Shown here: piece after piece, positions 52,379-60,964 of the stretch | Layout of the letters: each line of letters opens with the position of its first letter | Position numbering within the stretch: position 1 is the stretch's first letter | Assembly (NCBI RefSeq): GCF_013181195.1 | Contig: NZ_SMZP01000010.1 | Coordinates: 124,001 to 188,000, forward strand | Direction of reading: 5' to 3' | DNA: 64,000 bases | DNA from: Caulobacter sp. RHG1 | GTDB lineage: Bacteria > Pseudomonadota > Alphaproteobacteria > Caulobacterales > Caulobacteraceae | The notes under the pieces: model-generated | Databases searched by the model: none | Told to the model about the DNA's origin: nothing | The model's input: only the letters and a program-made list of their open reading frames with translations | Position numbers and translations under genes: made by a program

Positions 52379-52839
52379 AGATCACCATCCTCACCGTCGG
52401 GAAGCTGGGCCGCATGGTCGAGGCGCAGCTGGCCGTGGACTACGCCGCCCGCGCCACCGCTTCTGGCCGCGCCCTGGCCCTGGGTCCGGTGGACATCCTT
52501 GAGGTCGAGGCCAAGAAGCCGGGCAAGGCCGCCGAGGCCGAGGTGCTGCGCCCGCACCTGGAAGGCGCCTATGTCATCGCCTGCGACGAGCACGGCAAGG
52601 CCTGGAAGAGCCGCGCCTTCTCCGACCACCTGGCCCGGCTGCGCGACGACGGCAATCGGCGCGTGGTGTTCCTGATCGGCGGGGCCGACGGCCTGGATCC
52701 TTCGATCCTGTCGGCCGCCAACGAGACCATGGCCTTCGGGATCCAGACCTGGCCCCACGCCATGGCCCGGGCGATGCTGGCCGAGCAGATCTATCGCGCC
52801 GCCACCATCCTGTCGGGCTCGCCCTATCACCGCGATTGA
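52375..52839 (+). CDS. rlmH: 23S rRNA (pseudouridine1915-N3)-methyltransferase
   Basis: This 154-residue SPOUT methyltransferase has the RlmH start MKITILTVGKL, then FLIGGADGLDPSIL near residues 99-112 as the knot/SAM loop, and the C-terminal LAEQIYRAATILSGSPYHRD, which is diagnostic. It methylates pseudouridine 1915 of 23S rRNA. The ATG at 52375 overlaps the hydrolase stop. The next gene starts 15 bp later. Confidence 0.95.
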   Translation: MKITILTVGKLGRMVEAQLAVDYAARATASGRALALGPVDILEVEAKKPGKAAEAEVLRPHLEGAYVIACDEHGKAWKSRAFSDHLARLRDDGNRRVVFLIGGADGLDPSILSAANETMAFGIQTWPHAMARAMLAEQIYRAATILSGSPYHRD

Positions 52840-52854
52840 GGCACTAAGGGCCTG

Positions 52855-53913
52855 ATGCTTCGCCGCCCTTCGCGCCTTCTGCTGATCCTGTGCGCCCTCG
52901 CCGTGCCCACGGCTGTGGTCGCCTGGCAGCGCGCCGAGAAGGGCGCGCTTGAGCAGCGGGCCAAGGATCGCCAGCAGGCCGCCGACACGCGCCGCGAGAT
53001 CCAGGACCTGCGGGCCGAGCTGGACCGCCTGGACCACGCCCGCATCGCCGCCGGGGCCGATGTCGACGCCAAGCGCGCAAGGCTGGAAACCCTGAACGCC
53101 CGCGAGCGCTCGATCCTGGCGGACCTGGGCCGCAACCGGCAGCGGCTGTCGCAGTTGCTGTCGGCCCTGCAGTTCTTCCGTCGCGATCCGCCGCCGGCCC
53201 TGCTGGTCTCGCCCGACAACGCCCGCGACGCGGTGCGGGCGGCGATCCTGATCCGCGCCATGACGCCCGACCTGCAGCACCGCGCCGAGGCCTATGCCCG
53301 CCAGGCGACCGCCGTCGGGACCCTGCGCCGCGAGGCCGCCGCCGCCTCGGCCGAGCTGTTCACCGCCGAGAGCGTGGTCGCCGACCGCAAGGGCGAGATC
53401 GAACGACTGATCATCGAGAAGACCCAGTTGGAGCGCGCCTTCGCTCAACAGGCCATGGCCGAGGAAAGCGAACTGCGCACCCTGGGCGCGCTGACGGACG
53501 GACTGGGCGGCAAGGTCGAGGCCACCGGCCCGCTACACCTGCGCGCCCCGGCGGCCGGCGCCATCGTCAGCCGCTTCGGCCAGGAGACTCCCGCCGGCGG
53601 CAAGTCGCCCGGCCTGACGATCCGCACCGGCAAGGGTCAGGCGGTCACCGCCCCGGCGAACGGAACCATCGAATATGCCGGCGCGCTGAACGGCTGGGGA
53701 GCCGTGGTCATCCTTCGGTCACAGGGCGCCTACCATCTGATCCTCGGCGGCCTGGACCAGGTCACCGCCGCGCCCGGACAATCTGTCGCGGCCGGCGCCC
53801 CGATCGGAAAGATGGCTAGCGATGTATCCTCCGATCCGGAGCTCTATATGGAGGTCCGTGAGAATGGCGAACCGGCCGATCCGGAACGCTGGCTCAAACA
53901 GGAGTCGCGGTAG
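52855..53913 (+). CDS. LytM/EnvC-like murein hydrolase activator
   Basis: The 352-residue product has an N-terminal signal or anchor (about 1-24) and a long coiled coil (about 28-210, rich in Glu/Arg/Ala). A C-terminal M23/LytM domain begins near RAPAAGAIVSRFGQETP. The zinc His of LytM (the usual HxGxD and HxH) are missing (KSPGLTI and GAYHLILG), so it is probably a non-catalytic activator like EnvC. In Caulobacter the EnvC-like LytM factor is called LdpF. It precedes ctpA. Confidence 0.86.
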   Translation: MLRRPSRLLLILCALAVPTAVVAWQRAEKGALEQRAKDRQQAADTRREIQDLRAELDRLDHARIAAGADVDAKRARLETLNARERSILADLGRNRQRLSQLLSALQFFRRDPPPALLVSPDNARDAVRAAILIRAMTPDLQHRAEAYARQATAVGTLRREAAAASAELFTAESVVADRKGEIERLIIEKTQLERAFAQQAMAEESELRTLGALTDGLGGKVEATGPLHLRAPAAGAIVSRFGQETPAGGKSPGLTIRTGKGQAVTAPANGTIEYAGALNGWGAVVILRSQGAYHLILGGLDQVTAAPGQSVAAGAPIGKMASDVSSDPELYMEVRENGEPADPERWLKQESR

Positions 53914-53929
53914 TCGGCTCTTTTGATAA

Positions 53930-53953
53930 GGTGACTGTCTCACGATAGTCACC
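53930..53953 (+). terminator. Stem-loop between the LytM gene and ctpA
   Basis: GGTGACTGTC-TCAC-GATAGTCACC folds as a 10-bp stem with one G-U pair. It has no U-tract (GTCGGGTTGG follows) and lies 16 bp after the stop. It could be an attenuator or operator; the arms could also be bound by a dimeric protein as DNA. Confidence 0.45.
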
Positions 53954-54019
53954 GTCGGGTTGGACGGGGCTAAATTGGTTGCGGCGCCGCGCGCCGCGTA
54001 GGGAGCCTTCAGGGCCTTA

Positions 54020-55411
54020 ATGCGCAAGTATCTGCTCATCGGTGTTTCGGCTTTCGTTCTCGGCGCGGGGGCCATGGCTTATGTCAGCCCGATCGCCCAG
54101 GCGAACATCGCCCCCAAGACCAAGACCTACAAACTGCTGGAGCTGTTCGGCGACGTGCTCGGCACGGTCGAGGACCAGTACGTCACCGAGGTCGACGACA
54201 AGAAGCTGATCGAGGCCGCGCTGGACGGCATGCTGACCAGCCTGGACCCGCACTCCGGCTATCTGTCGCCCGACAGCTATGAAGACATGCAGGACACCAC
54301 CCGCGGCGAGTACGGCGGCCTGGGCCTGGAAGTCACCAGCGAGGACGGCGTCGTCAAGGTCGTCTCGCCGATGGACGGCACGCCGGCCGATCGCGCGGGC
54401 GTCAAGGCCGGCGACTACATCACCGCCGTCAACAGCCAGAGCGTGTTGGGCCTGACCGTCAATGAGGCGGTCAAGCAGATGCGCGGCGCGCCCGGCGAGC
54501 CGGTCACCCTGACCATCGCCCGCGACAAGACCGACCCGTTCGACGTCAAGCTGGTGCGCGAGATCATCAAGCCCAAGGCCGCCATCGCCCGGATGGAAGG
54601 CTCCTATGGCTATGTCCGCCTGCCGGGCTTCAACGAAAAGGCCACCGACGCCGTCTCGGCCGCGATCACCGACCTGCGGGCCAAGAATCCGCAGATGAAG
54701 GGCCTGATCCTGGACCTGCGCAACAACCCCGGCGGTCTGCTGGACCAGGCGGTCGGCGTGTCCGACCTGTTCCTGGACGGCGGCGAGGTGGTCAGCCAGC
54801 GCGGTCGCGATCCGCGCAACATCCAGCGCTACAACGCCAAGCCCGGCGATCTGCTGAACGGCATGAAGATGGTCGTGCTGATCAACCAGGGCTCGGCCTC
54901 GGCCGCAGAGATCGTCGCCGGCGCCCTGCAGGATCGCCATCGCGCCGAACTCGTGGGCCTGACCAGCTTCGGCAAGGGCTCGGTGCAGACCGTCATCCCG
55001 CTGCGCGGCGGGGCCGACGGCGCTCTGAAGCTGACCACGGCCAAGTACTTCACGCCGTCGGGCCGCTCGATCCAGAAGACCGGCATCGCGCCGGACCTCG
55101 AGGTCGCCCAGACCCGCGACCAGGCCCAGGACATCGCCAACCGCGTCTGGTTCAGCGAGGCCAGCTTCAAGAACGCTCTGAACGCCGACGAGGGCAAGTC
55201 GCGGGTCGCCCCGCACGCCCCGGCCGAGGCGCCGCCGACTGGCTTCGACGACAAGAAGGACGACTTCCAGCTGCAGCGCGCCATCGCCGTGCTGAACGCC
55301 GGCTCGGTCGCCGCCACGCCGAAGCTGCCCAAGCCAGCCGCCAAGGTCGCCGACATCACCGCCAAGGCCGCCACCGCCGCGGGCAAGGCGGCGCCGTCAC
55401 AGAACAAGTAA
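54020..55411 (+). CDS. ctpA: S41 family C-terminal processing protease
   Basis: This 463-residue protein has a signal/anchor (about 1-22), a PDZ domain (about 100-172) and the S41 protease core. By the spacing of E. coli Prc the catalytic dyad is Ser294 in GSASAAEIVAGA and Lys319 in SFGKGSVQT, with Asp305. LDLRNNPGGLLDQAV is diagnostic. The enzyme trims envelope proteins. The C-terminal 70 residues are Ala/Lys/Pro-rich. It is followed by a good terminator. Confidence 0.94.
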   Translation: MRKYLLIGVSAFVLGAGAMAYVSPIAQANIAPKTKTYKLLELFGDVLGTVEDQYVTEVDDKKLIEAALDGMLTSLDPHSGYLSPDSYEDMQDTTRGEYGGLGLEVTSEDGVVKVVSPMDGTPADRAGVKAGDYITAVNSQSVLGLTVNEAVKQMRGAPGEPVTLTIARDKTDPFDVKLVREIIKPKAAIARMEGSYGYVRLPGFNEKATDAVSAAITDLRAKNPQMKGLILDLRNNPGGLLDQAVGVSDLFLDGGEVVSQRGRDPRNIQRYNAKPGDLLNGMKMVVLINQGSASAAEIVAGALQDRHRAELVGLTSFGKGSVQTVIPLRGGADGALKLTTAKYFTPSGRSIQKTGIAPDLEVAQTRDQAQDIANRVWFSEASFKNALNADEGKSRVAPHAPAEAPPTGFDDKKDDFQLQRAIAVLNAGSVAATPKLPKPAAKVADITAKAATAAGKAAPSQNK

Positions 55412-55436
55412 GACGGTCCCCTTCGGGATCAGATGG

Positions 55437-55474
55437 ACGCCGCTCCGGGAAACCGGGGCGGCGTTCTTCGTTTC
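55437..55474 (+). terminator. Intrinsic terminator after ctpA
   Basis: ACGCCGCTCCGG and CCGGGGCGGCGT (55437-55448 and 55453-55464) form a 12-bp stem with a T-G wobble, a GAAA loop and the tail TCTTCGTTTC. It lies 26 bp downstream of the ctpA stop. Confidence 0.85.
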
Positions 55475-55565
55475 GGGGTCCGCGTCCCCACGCCGCAGGC
55501 GCGAAGGCGTTCCTAAGCGCCTTGTTAACCATATGTTCGAAGCTTCCCCGTTAGCGTCCCGGACC

Positions 55566-56747
55566 ATGGCCGTCACGTTCTCGCGCAAGCCCGCCTATGC
55601 CGCCGCCGCGCCCGCTTCGGGCGGGACGGGCGGCGATCTGCGCGCCAAGCTGATGAGCGCCCTGACCAATCCCTATATCGGCGCCAGCGCCGCAGCCTGC
55701 CTGTTCCTGGCCTCGGCCGCCGCCCTCGTCCTGATCACCAGCGACCCCAAGGCCGGCGCGCCGACGATCCGGCTGGGCCTGGACAAGATCGGCGCGACCA
55801 AGAACGCGCCGGAAGGCTGGCGCGACGCCTTGGGCGCCGGCGCGCACGAGTCGGGCCTCGCGCCCGGCCAGATGAACCTGTCCAGCAATCCGTTCGCCCC
55901 GGTGACCAGCGAGGGCGGCGAGCCCCCCATGGCGATGGGCGAGCAGGTCCTGCCTCCCGTCCAGCAAGGCCCCGGCCTGGCTCAAGCGCCGATGGCCGGC
56001 CTCACCGCGCCGGGGCCGAGCGGCGGTCAGCTGCCGATCATCGCCGCCGACGGCCGCACCGTCGCCGACGCCTATGCCCGCCCGTTCACGCCGAATGGCC
56101 GCCCCAAGGTGTCGGTCGTCATCGGCGGCCTGGGCCTCAACGCCCAGACCACCCGTGCCGCGATCGAGACCCTGCCGGGCGAGATCACCCTGTCGTTCGC
56201 CCCCTATGCCGACGGCTTGCAGGGCTGGATCGACCTGGCCCGCGCCCACGGTCACGAAGTGCTGCTGGAAACGCCGATGGAGCCGGCCGACTATCCGGCC
56301 AACGACCCGGGTCCCTACACCCTGATCGCCGCCAACCGGCCCGAGGACACCGTCCGCAAGCTGGAATGGCTGATGTCGCGCGCCACCGGCTATTTCGGCC
56401 TGTCGAACTATCTGGGCGCCCGCTTCGTCGACAACGACCAGGCGATGAACACCTTCAATGCGACGCTGAAGGCCCGAGGCCTGGCGTTCGTGGACGACGG
56501 CCTGGCCGCCCGCCGCGCCGGCCCGATCCCGCGCGCCTCGGCCGACCGGGTGATCGACGACGAACTGGCCGCCGGCGCCATCGACGCCCAGCTACGGGCT
56601 CTGGAGACCGGCGCCAACGGCCGCGGGCAAGCCCTGGGCTCCGGCTTCGCCTATCCCGTGACCATCAACCAGGTGCGCGCCTGGGCCGCCGGCTTGCCTG
56701 CCAGAGGCCTGCAACTTGCCCCAGCGTCAGCTTTGGCGCACCGCTAG
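55566..56747 (+). CDS. Divergent polysaccharide deacetylase family protein
   Basis: This 393-residue protein has an N-terminal helix (about 42-64), a Gly/Pro-rich linker (to about 160), and a NodB-like (DUF610/YibQ) domain. The domain runs from VSVVIGGLGLNAQTTRAAIETLPGEITLSFAPYA to HEVLLETPMEPADYPANDPGP and RATGYFGLSNYLGARF. Several catalytic residues of classical NodB enzymes look absent, so deacetylase activity is unsure. The ATG at 55566 was chosen. It lies 49 bp upstream of rppH. Confidence 0.88.
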   Translation: MAVTFSRKPAYAAAAPASGGTGGDLRAKLMSALTNPYIGASAAACLFLASAAALVLITSDPKAGAPTIRLGLDKIGATKNAPEGWRDALGAGAHESGLAPGQMNLSSNPFAPVTSEGGEPPMAMGEQVLPPVQQGPGLAQAPMAGLTAPGPSGGQLPIIAADGRTVADAYARPFTPNGRPKVSVVIGGLGLNAQTTRAAIETLPGEITLSFAPYADGLQGWIDLARAHGHEVLLETPMEPADYPANDPGPYTLIAANRPEDTVRKLEWLMSRATGYFGLSNYLGARFVDNDQAMNTFNATLKARGLAFVDDGLAARRAGPIPRASADRVIDDELAAGAIDAQLRALETGANGRGQALGSGFAYPVTINQVRAWAAGLPARGLQLAPASALAHR

Positions 56748-56796
56748 GCCACAGGCAGACTGGCGTACCGCCGTTTCTCCTGATCTAAAGCTTGGC

Positions 56797-57285
56797 ATGA
56801 CCGAGCGTGAGTACCCCAAGCATCGTCCCAATGTCGGCGTGGTTCTCTTCCACCCCGACGGCCGCGTGTGGCTAGGTCGACGCTATCGGCAGGCCCCGCC
56901 CTACAATTGGCAGTTCCCGCAGGGCGGCGTCGACGACGGCGAGGACCTGGAAGCCGCCGCGCGTCGCGAGCTGGCCGAAGAGACCGGCGTCACCTCGGTG
57001 GAGCTGCTGGCGCGCACCGAGGGGTGGATCACCTACGACTTCCCCCCCGAGATCCTGTCCGACCCGAAGTTCTCGCGCGGCTGGCTGGGCCAGAAGCAGG
57101 TGTGGTTCGCCTATCGCTTCGTCGGCGAAGAGTCCGAGATCGATCTGACGGCGGACGAACACATCGAGTTCGACGCCTGGAAGTGGGGCAGGCTCGACGA
57201 AACGCCCGAACTGATCGTACCTTTCAAGCGCGGCGTCTACGAGGCGGTGGTCGTCGCATTCCAGGGATTTGCGCGCGGCGCCTGA
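56797..57285 (+). CDS. rppH: RNA pyrophosphohydrolase
   Basis: This 162-residue Nudix protein begins with YPKHRPNVGVVLFHPDGRVW and has the Nudix box at residues 43-65 (GGVDDGEDLEAAARRELAEE). The insertions GWITYDFPPEIL and RGWLGQKQVWFAYRFVGEE are diagnostic for RppH/IalA. It removes pyrophosphate from mRNA 5' ends to start decay. The ATG at 56797 was selected; the TTG at 56716 overlaps the deacetylase gene. Confidence 0.95.
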   Translation: MTEREYPKHRPNVGVVLFHPDGRVWLGRRYRQAPPYNWQFPQGGVDDGEDLEAAARRELAEETGVTSVELLARTEGWITYDFPPEILSDPKFSRGWLGQKQVWFAYRFVGEESEIDLTADEHIEFDAWKWGRLDETPELIVPFKRGVYEAVVVAFQGFARGA

Positions 57286-57307
57286 GCGGCGCGCTGGGGA
57301 GAACGGT

Positions 57308-58726
57308 ATGGCGGGTACGGTTCTGTTGATCCACGGCTACGGTTGCGCCGGCGATGTCTGGGCGCCGATCGCTGCGCGCCTGCGCGCCGAGGGCTACCGC
57401 GTCGAGGCGCCCACCATTCGCTCGGCCGTGCGCACGGTCGAAGGCCCCCGTGCGGGTCTCGCAGGCCTGACCCTGGCCGACTATGTCGCCGAGATGAGCG
57501 CCCTGGCCCAGAGCCTGGCCAAGGAGACCGGCGAGAAGCCGATCGTCTTCGGCCACTCCATGGGCGGACTGATCGCCCAGAAGATCGCCGAGGCCGGCCA
57601 TGCGGCCGCCCTCGTGCTGTTCGCCACCGCCTCGCCGGCCGACGCGCGCGGCAAGCCGAAACTCTCGCCGGTCTTCACCTTCCTGAACATGGCCCTGCAG
57701 TCCAAGCCCGAGACCCGGGCGGGTAAGATGTGGAAGCCGGGCTTCAAGTTCGGCGTGGTCAACGCCGTGCCGGCCGACCGCCACGACGGCCTCTACGCCA
57801 AGATGGTCCATGACAGCGGCCAGGTGCTGGCCGACCTGGCCTGGCCGGACAAGGACCCCAACAAGGCCGCGCATGTCGACGCCGCCAAGGTGACCGTGCC
57901 AGTCCTGGTGCTGGCCGGCGCCCAGGATCGCACGACGCCCGTCGAGGACGTGCGCCGCGTCGGCAAGAAGTACGCCGGCGCAGACTACCGCGAATACCCC
58001 AGCAACGCCCATTACTTGATAGATGAGCCCAACACGATGAGCATCCTCGACGACGTGATCGCCTGGCTGACCGGTAAACCCAAGGCCAAGGCCCCGGAAC
58101 CGGCCAAGACCGAAGCGCCCAAGGCCGCGGCGCCTGCGCCGACGCCAGCTCCCGCCCCCGCGCCGACCCTGGCGCCTGAACCCGTGAAGACGGCCGAGCC
58201 GGCGCCTGTCGCCGCGGCTCCGGAACCCGCGCCTGCTCCGGCCCCGGCCCCGGCCCCGGCCCCGAAGGCCGCCGCCAAGCCGAAGACCCCAGCCAAGCCG
58301 AAGGCCGTCACTCCGGCTGCTCCAGCCGCCGCCAAGCCGGCGCCGAAAGCCAAGGCCCCGGCCGCCGAAAAGACCACTCCGGCCCCGAAGGCGGCCGCGC
58401 CCAAGAAGGCCGCAACGCCCGCCAAGGCCCCGGCCAAACCGAAAGCCGCCGAAACCGCCGCCGCTCCGAAGGCTGCGGCCCCGAAAGCTGCCGCCAAGCC
58501 TAAGGCCGCTCCGGCTCCGAAGGCGGCTCCCGCGGCCAAGGCTGCTCCGAAGGCCGCACCGGCCCCGAAAGCGGCGGCCGTGAAAGCCCCCGCAAAGCCT
58601 AAGGCGGCCGCCGCCCCCAAGACCGCTGCTCCGAAGGCTGCTGCGAAACCCGCCGCGCCCAAGGCCGCCCCGGCCAAAAAGCCTGCGACAACGGCGACCG
58701 CCAAAACCTCGCCCAAGTCGAAATAG
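57308..58726 (+). CDS. Alpha/beta hydrolase with a histone-H1-like Ala/Lys/Pro tail
   Basis: The 472-residue protein has an alpha/beta hydrolase domain (1-255) with Ser84 in FGHSMGG, Asp207 in LAGAQDRTT and His235 in SNAHYLI. A tail of about 215 residues follows, made almost wholly of A, P and K (repeats such as KPKAA and APKAAA), like histone H1 or AlgP tails. The tail is strongly basic and low complexity. It could bind DNA, polyphosphate or cell-envelope polymers; the domain's substrate is unknown. The ATG is at 57308. Confidence 0.88.
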   Translation: MAGTVLLIHGYGCAGDVWAPIAARLRAEGYRVEAPTIRSAVRTVEGPRAGLAGLTLADYVAEMSALAQSLAKETGEKPIVFGHSMGGLIAQKIAEAGHAAALVLFATASPADARGKPKLSPVFTFLNMALQSKPETRAGKMWKPGFKFGVVNAVPADRHDGLYAKMVHDSGQVLADLAWPDKDPNKAAHVDAAKVTVPVLVLAGAQDRTTPVEDVRRVGKKYAGADYREYPSNAHYLIDEPNTMSILDDVIAWLTGKPKAKAPEPAKTEAPKAAAPAPTPAPAPAPTLAPEPVKTAEPAPVAAAPEPAPAPAPAPAPAPKAAAKPKTPAKPKAVTPAAPAAAKPAPKAKAPAAEKTTPAPKAAAPKKAATPAKAPAKPKAAETAAAPKAAAPKAAAKPKAAPAPKAAPAAKAAPKAAPAPKAAAVKAPAKPKAAAAPKTAAPKAAAKPAAPKAAPAKKPATTATAKTSPKSK

Positions 58727-58790
58727 ACGGTGTAGGCTGTGCCCGTCGGCCATACGGTCGACGGGGTTTCAGTCGGGTTCAAGGGCGTTC

Positions 58791-59540
58791 ATGCGCGCAC
58801 CGGTCATCATGGTCCACGGCGCGTTCTGCGGCGGCTGGACCTTCGACGCTTTCCGCCAGCCTTTCGAGGCGGCCGGCCATCCCGTGATCACGCCCGACCT
58901 CGTCGGTCACGACGGCAAGACCGCAGTGGCCGGCGTCTCGATGAGCGACTACGCCCGCCAGGTCGCGCAGCTGGTCCGAACCTGCGAGACCCCGCCGATC
59001 CTGGTCGGCCACTCGCTGGGCGGCCTCGTTGCCCAGATGGCCGCCAGTCGCGCCAAGATTTCGAAGTTGATTTTGCTGGCCCCGTCCGCGCCGTGGGGCG
59101 TGTCGGGCGCGAGCCTCGAGGAGGCGGCCTCGGCCGTCAGTCTCTACACGCTCGGCCCGTACTGGATGCAGGCCATCGCGCCGGACTACGGCGTGGTGCG
59201 CCGCTACAGCGTCGACAAGCTGGAACGCCCCGAGCGCAAGGCGATCTTCGCCCGCATGACGGCCGAGAGCGGCCGGGCGCTGTGGGAGACGCTGAACTGG
59301 TGGCTGGACCCGTTCATGACCACCTCGGTGTCCTCGCCGGGCTGCCCGGTGCTGGCGATCGCCGGCGGCCAGGACGTCATCCATCCGCCTGCGACGGTCC
59401 GCCAGACGGCCGCGCGCCTGGGCGGGGCGGTCGAGGTCTTCCCTGAGATGAGCCACTGGCTGCCCGGCGAACCGGGCTGGGAGGCCGTGGCCGCCCGCTG
59501 CCTGGCGTTCATCGACGCCGAGAACCGCGCGGCGGCCTAG
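58791..59540 (+). CDS. Alpha/beta hydrolase
   Basis: This 249-residue hydrolase has VIMVHGAFCGGWTFDAF near the start and Ser75 in LVGHSLGG. The Asp lies in IAGGQDVIHPP and the His in EMSHWLPGEPGW. It lacks the basic tail of the preceding hydrolase but follows it by 64 bp on the same strand. Esterase, lactonase or haloalkane-type activity is possible; no signature decides among them. Confidence 0.88.
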   Translation: MRAPVIMVHGAFCGGWTFDAFRQPFEAAGHPVITPDLVGHDGKTAVAGVSMSDYARQVAQLVRTCETPPILVGHSLGGLVAQMAASRAKISKLILLAPSAPWGVSGASLEEAASAVSLYTLGPYWMQAIAPDYGVVRRYSVDKLERPERKAIFARMTAESGRALWETLNWWLDPFMTTSVSSPGCPVLAIAGGQDVIHPPATVRQTAARLGGAVEVFPEMSHWLPGEPGWEAVAARCLAFIDAENRAAA

Positions 59541-59549
59541 CCTGCGCGC

Positions 59550-59870
59550 CTACGGCGCGCTGAACACCTTCAACCCCAGAATGCCCGAGACGATCAGGGC
59601 CAGGCACACCAGGCGCGCGGCCGTGGCCGGCTCCTTGAACAGCACGATGCCGACAATCGCCGTGCCGACAGCGCCGATCCCGGTCCACACGGCATAGGCC
59701 GTGCCCAGCGGCAGGGTCCGCACCGCCCAGCCCAGCAGGCCCATGGACAGCGCCAGGCTGATCGCCGTCAGCACGGTGGGAACGAGCTTGGTGAAGCCCT
59801 CGGTATATTTCAGGCCGACGGCCCAACCGATCTCGAACAGTCCGGCGATGAAGAGAATGAACCAGGCCAC
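59550..59870 (-). CDS. SMR family efflux protein (SugE/Gdx-type)
   Basis: This 106-residue, four-helix SMR protein starts [19 protein letters not shown] at GTG 59870 after the RBS aagggg. The conserved Glu14 lies in helix I and the core [16 protein letters not shown] is present. SugE/Gdx members export guanidinium ion, while Emr members export quaternary ammonium drugs. The strong guanidine-II element immediately upstream points to guanidinium. The longer frame upstream of the GTG covers the riboswitch and is not coding. Confidence 0.92.
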   Translation of the reverse strand: MAWFILFIAGLFEIGWAVGLKYTEGFTKLVPTVLTAISLALSMGLLGWAVRTLPLGTAYAVWTGIGAVGTAIVGIVLFKEPATAARLVCLALIVSGILGLKVFSAP

Positions 59871-59977
59871 GACGAGCCCCTTTTCTTGAAAAGGTGGGGT
59901 CGTCCCCGGGATAACAGCTGTTGCGAGCGGCGGAGAGGCCGCCAAAAGCAAAAGGCGCGGGGGTCGTCCCCCGCGCC
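59871..59977 (-). promoter_or_regulatory. Guanidine-II (mini-ykkC) riboswitch
   Basis: On the minus strand there are two hairpins with identical ACGA loops. P1 (59954-59977) is GGCGCGGGGG-ACGA-CCCCCGCGCC, and P2 (59896-59907) is GGGG-ACGA-CCCC. Paired ACGR-loop hairpins are the defining feature of the guanidine-II class. They are separated by 46 nt that contain a further GGCGG/CCGCC hairpin and the palindrome AACAGCTGTT. Downstream of P2, CCTTTT can pair with the AAAAGG that overlaps the RBS, suggesting translational control. The next gene is a SugE/Gdx exporter, as expected. Confidence 0.88.
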
Positions 59978-60019
59978 TCGCTTGCATAGAACCCGTGCCC
60001 GCAAGGGGCAAGGAGAGCC

Positions 60020-60706
60020 TTAGCGGCTGGTCGTGCTGTACAGGACCTGGGCGCGCTCATAATTCTTGCCGACCGAGCTCTCGTCCAGCTTCTTCAGGCG
60101 CATGTAGACCAGGCCCGCGTGACCGCCGGCCCAAGCATCGTCCCACGAGACCGTCAGGCGACGGAAGTCGCTGCCGACCGTCTGGTCGTTGCGGATCAGG
60201 CGCAGCTGCGGGCTGTTCTCCCAGGTCGCCCAGTCGTGCAGGGCGTCGGCCAGGGCCTGGGCCTGAGCGTCGCCTTGCGCGTAGTCGATGGTGACCGTGC
60301 AGACGTTCTTGTTCGAGCCCGGGTTGTCGAGCGTGATGTTGTACGGCTTGCCCAGATCGAGGACCCACTGTTCCTTCTTCTTCTTCAGGCCGTTTTCCTT
60401 GACCAGCGCGGCGAAGTCGCCACCGGCGACCGACGGCTTGCAGATCTTGTCCAGCACGTCGAGCAGCTTCAGCGACACCGGGTCGGTCGTGCGCGGACCG
60501 CGGACCGGGGCGCTGTATTCAGCCGGCGCAGCGCCCGCAGCGGGAGCGGCGACCGGCGGCGCGGCCTGGTCGGCGGCGGGCGCGGCTTGGTCGACCGGAG
60601 CAGCTTGAGCAGCAGGAGCGGCGGCAGGCGCGGCGGTCTGCTCTTGGGCGACGGCGGTGGTCGAGACCGCGCCGATGGCGATCAGGCTGGCGAGCGCAAG
60701 GCGCAT
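60020..60706 (-). CDS. Secreted protein with Ala/Pro-rich linker, function unknown
   Basis: The 228-residue product starts at ATG 60706 with a signal peptide ([21 protein letters not shown]). A linker rich in Ala, Pro and Gln (about 22-75) leads to a globular domain with [20 protein letters not shown], an [13 protein letters not shown] strand and [17 protein letters not shown]. Two Cys (in KICKP and NVCTV) could form a disulfide. The pattern is typical of caulobacterial secreted hypothetical proteins. No function is proposed. Confidence 0.72.
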   Translation of the reverse strand: MRLALASLIAIGAVSTTAVAQEQTAAPAAAPAAQAAPVDQAAPAADQAAPPVAAPAAGAAPAEYSAPVRGPRTTDPVSLKLLDVLDKICKPSVAGGDFAALVKENGLKKKKEQWVLDLGKPYNITLDNPGSNKNVCTVTIDYAQGDAQAQALADALHDWATWENSPQLRLIRNDQTVGSDFRRLTVSWDDAWAGGHAGLVYMRLKKLDESSVGKNYERAQVLYSTTSR

Positions 60707-60900
60707 AGGCTGGATATCCCCAACTAGACAGAGGTCGGCATTAAAACCGACCGACGATCCCTCGCAACCCTTATGGCGACAGATTGGGGCGGAGATTGGG
60801 TCACAGCTGTAATTTTGTTGCTCCGCGGGCGCTGAGCATGACGGTTGAATGACAAAACCCTCCGCCTCATGACGAAGGTGCATGCCGCCAAAGGGGGCAC

Positions 60901-60939
60901 ACGAACGAAAACGCCCCCGATCCTGTCGGACCGAGGGCG
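60901..60939 (-). terminator. Intrinsic terminator of the ATP synthase operon
   Basis: Read on the minus strand, CGCCCTCGGTCC and GGATCGGGGGCG pair over 12 bp with two G-U wobbles and a GACA loop. TTTTCGTTCGT follows. It lies 25 bp after the atpC stop, as expected for the operon end. Confidence 0.85.
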
Positions 60940-60964
60940 CTTCGATAGCTTTACGAAGAGGCGG

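Noticed and set aside
58080-58720. Short repeated DNA units suggesting a CRISPR or tandem array
   Set aside because: The repeats are codon-level (Ala/Pro/Lys) inside an open reading frame, with irregular length and no spacers.
57224-58753. 509-codon minus-strand Gly/Arg-rich frame
   Set aside because: It is the antisense of the Ala/Lys/Pro-rich tail of the hydrolase gene, and the low complexity is inherited.
58012-58782. 256-codon minus-strand Ala/Gly-rich frame
   Set aside because: Also a shadow of the AKP tail. It looks hydrophobic only because of Ala and Gly.
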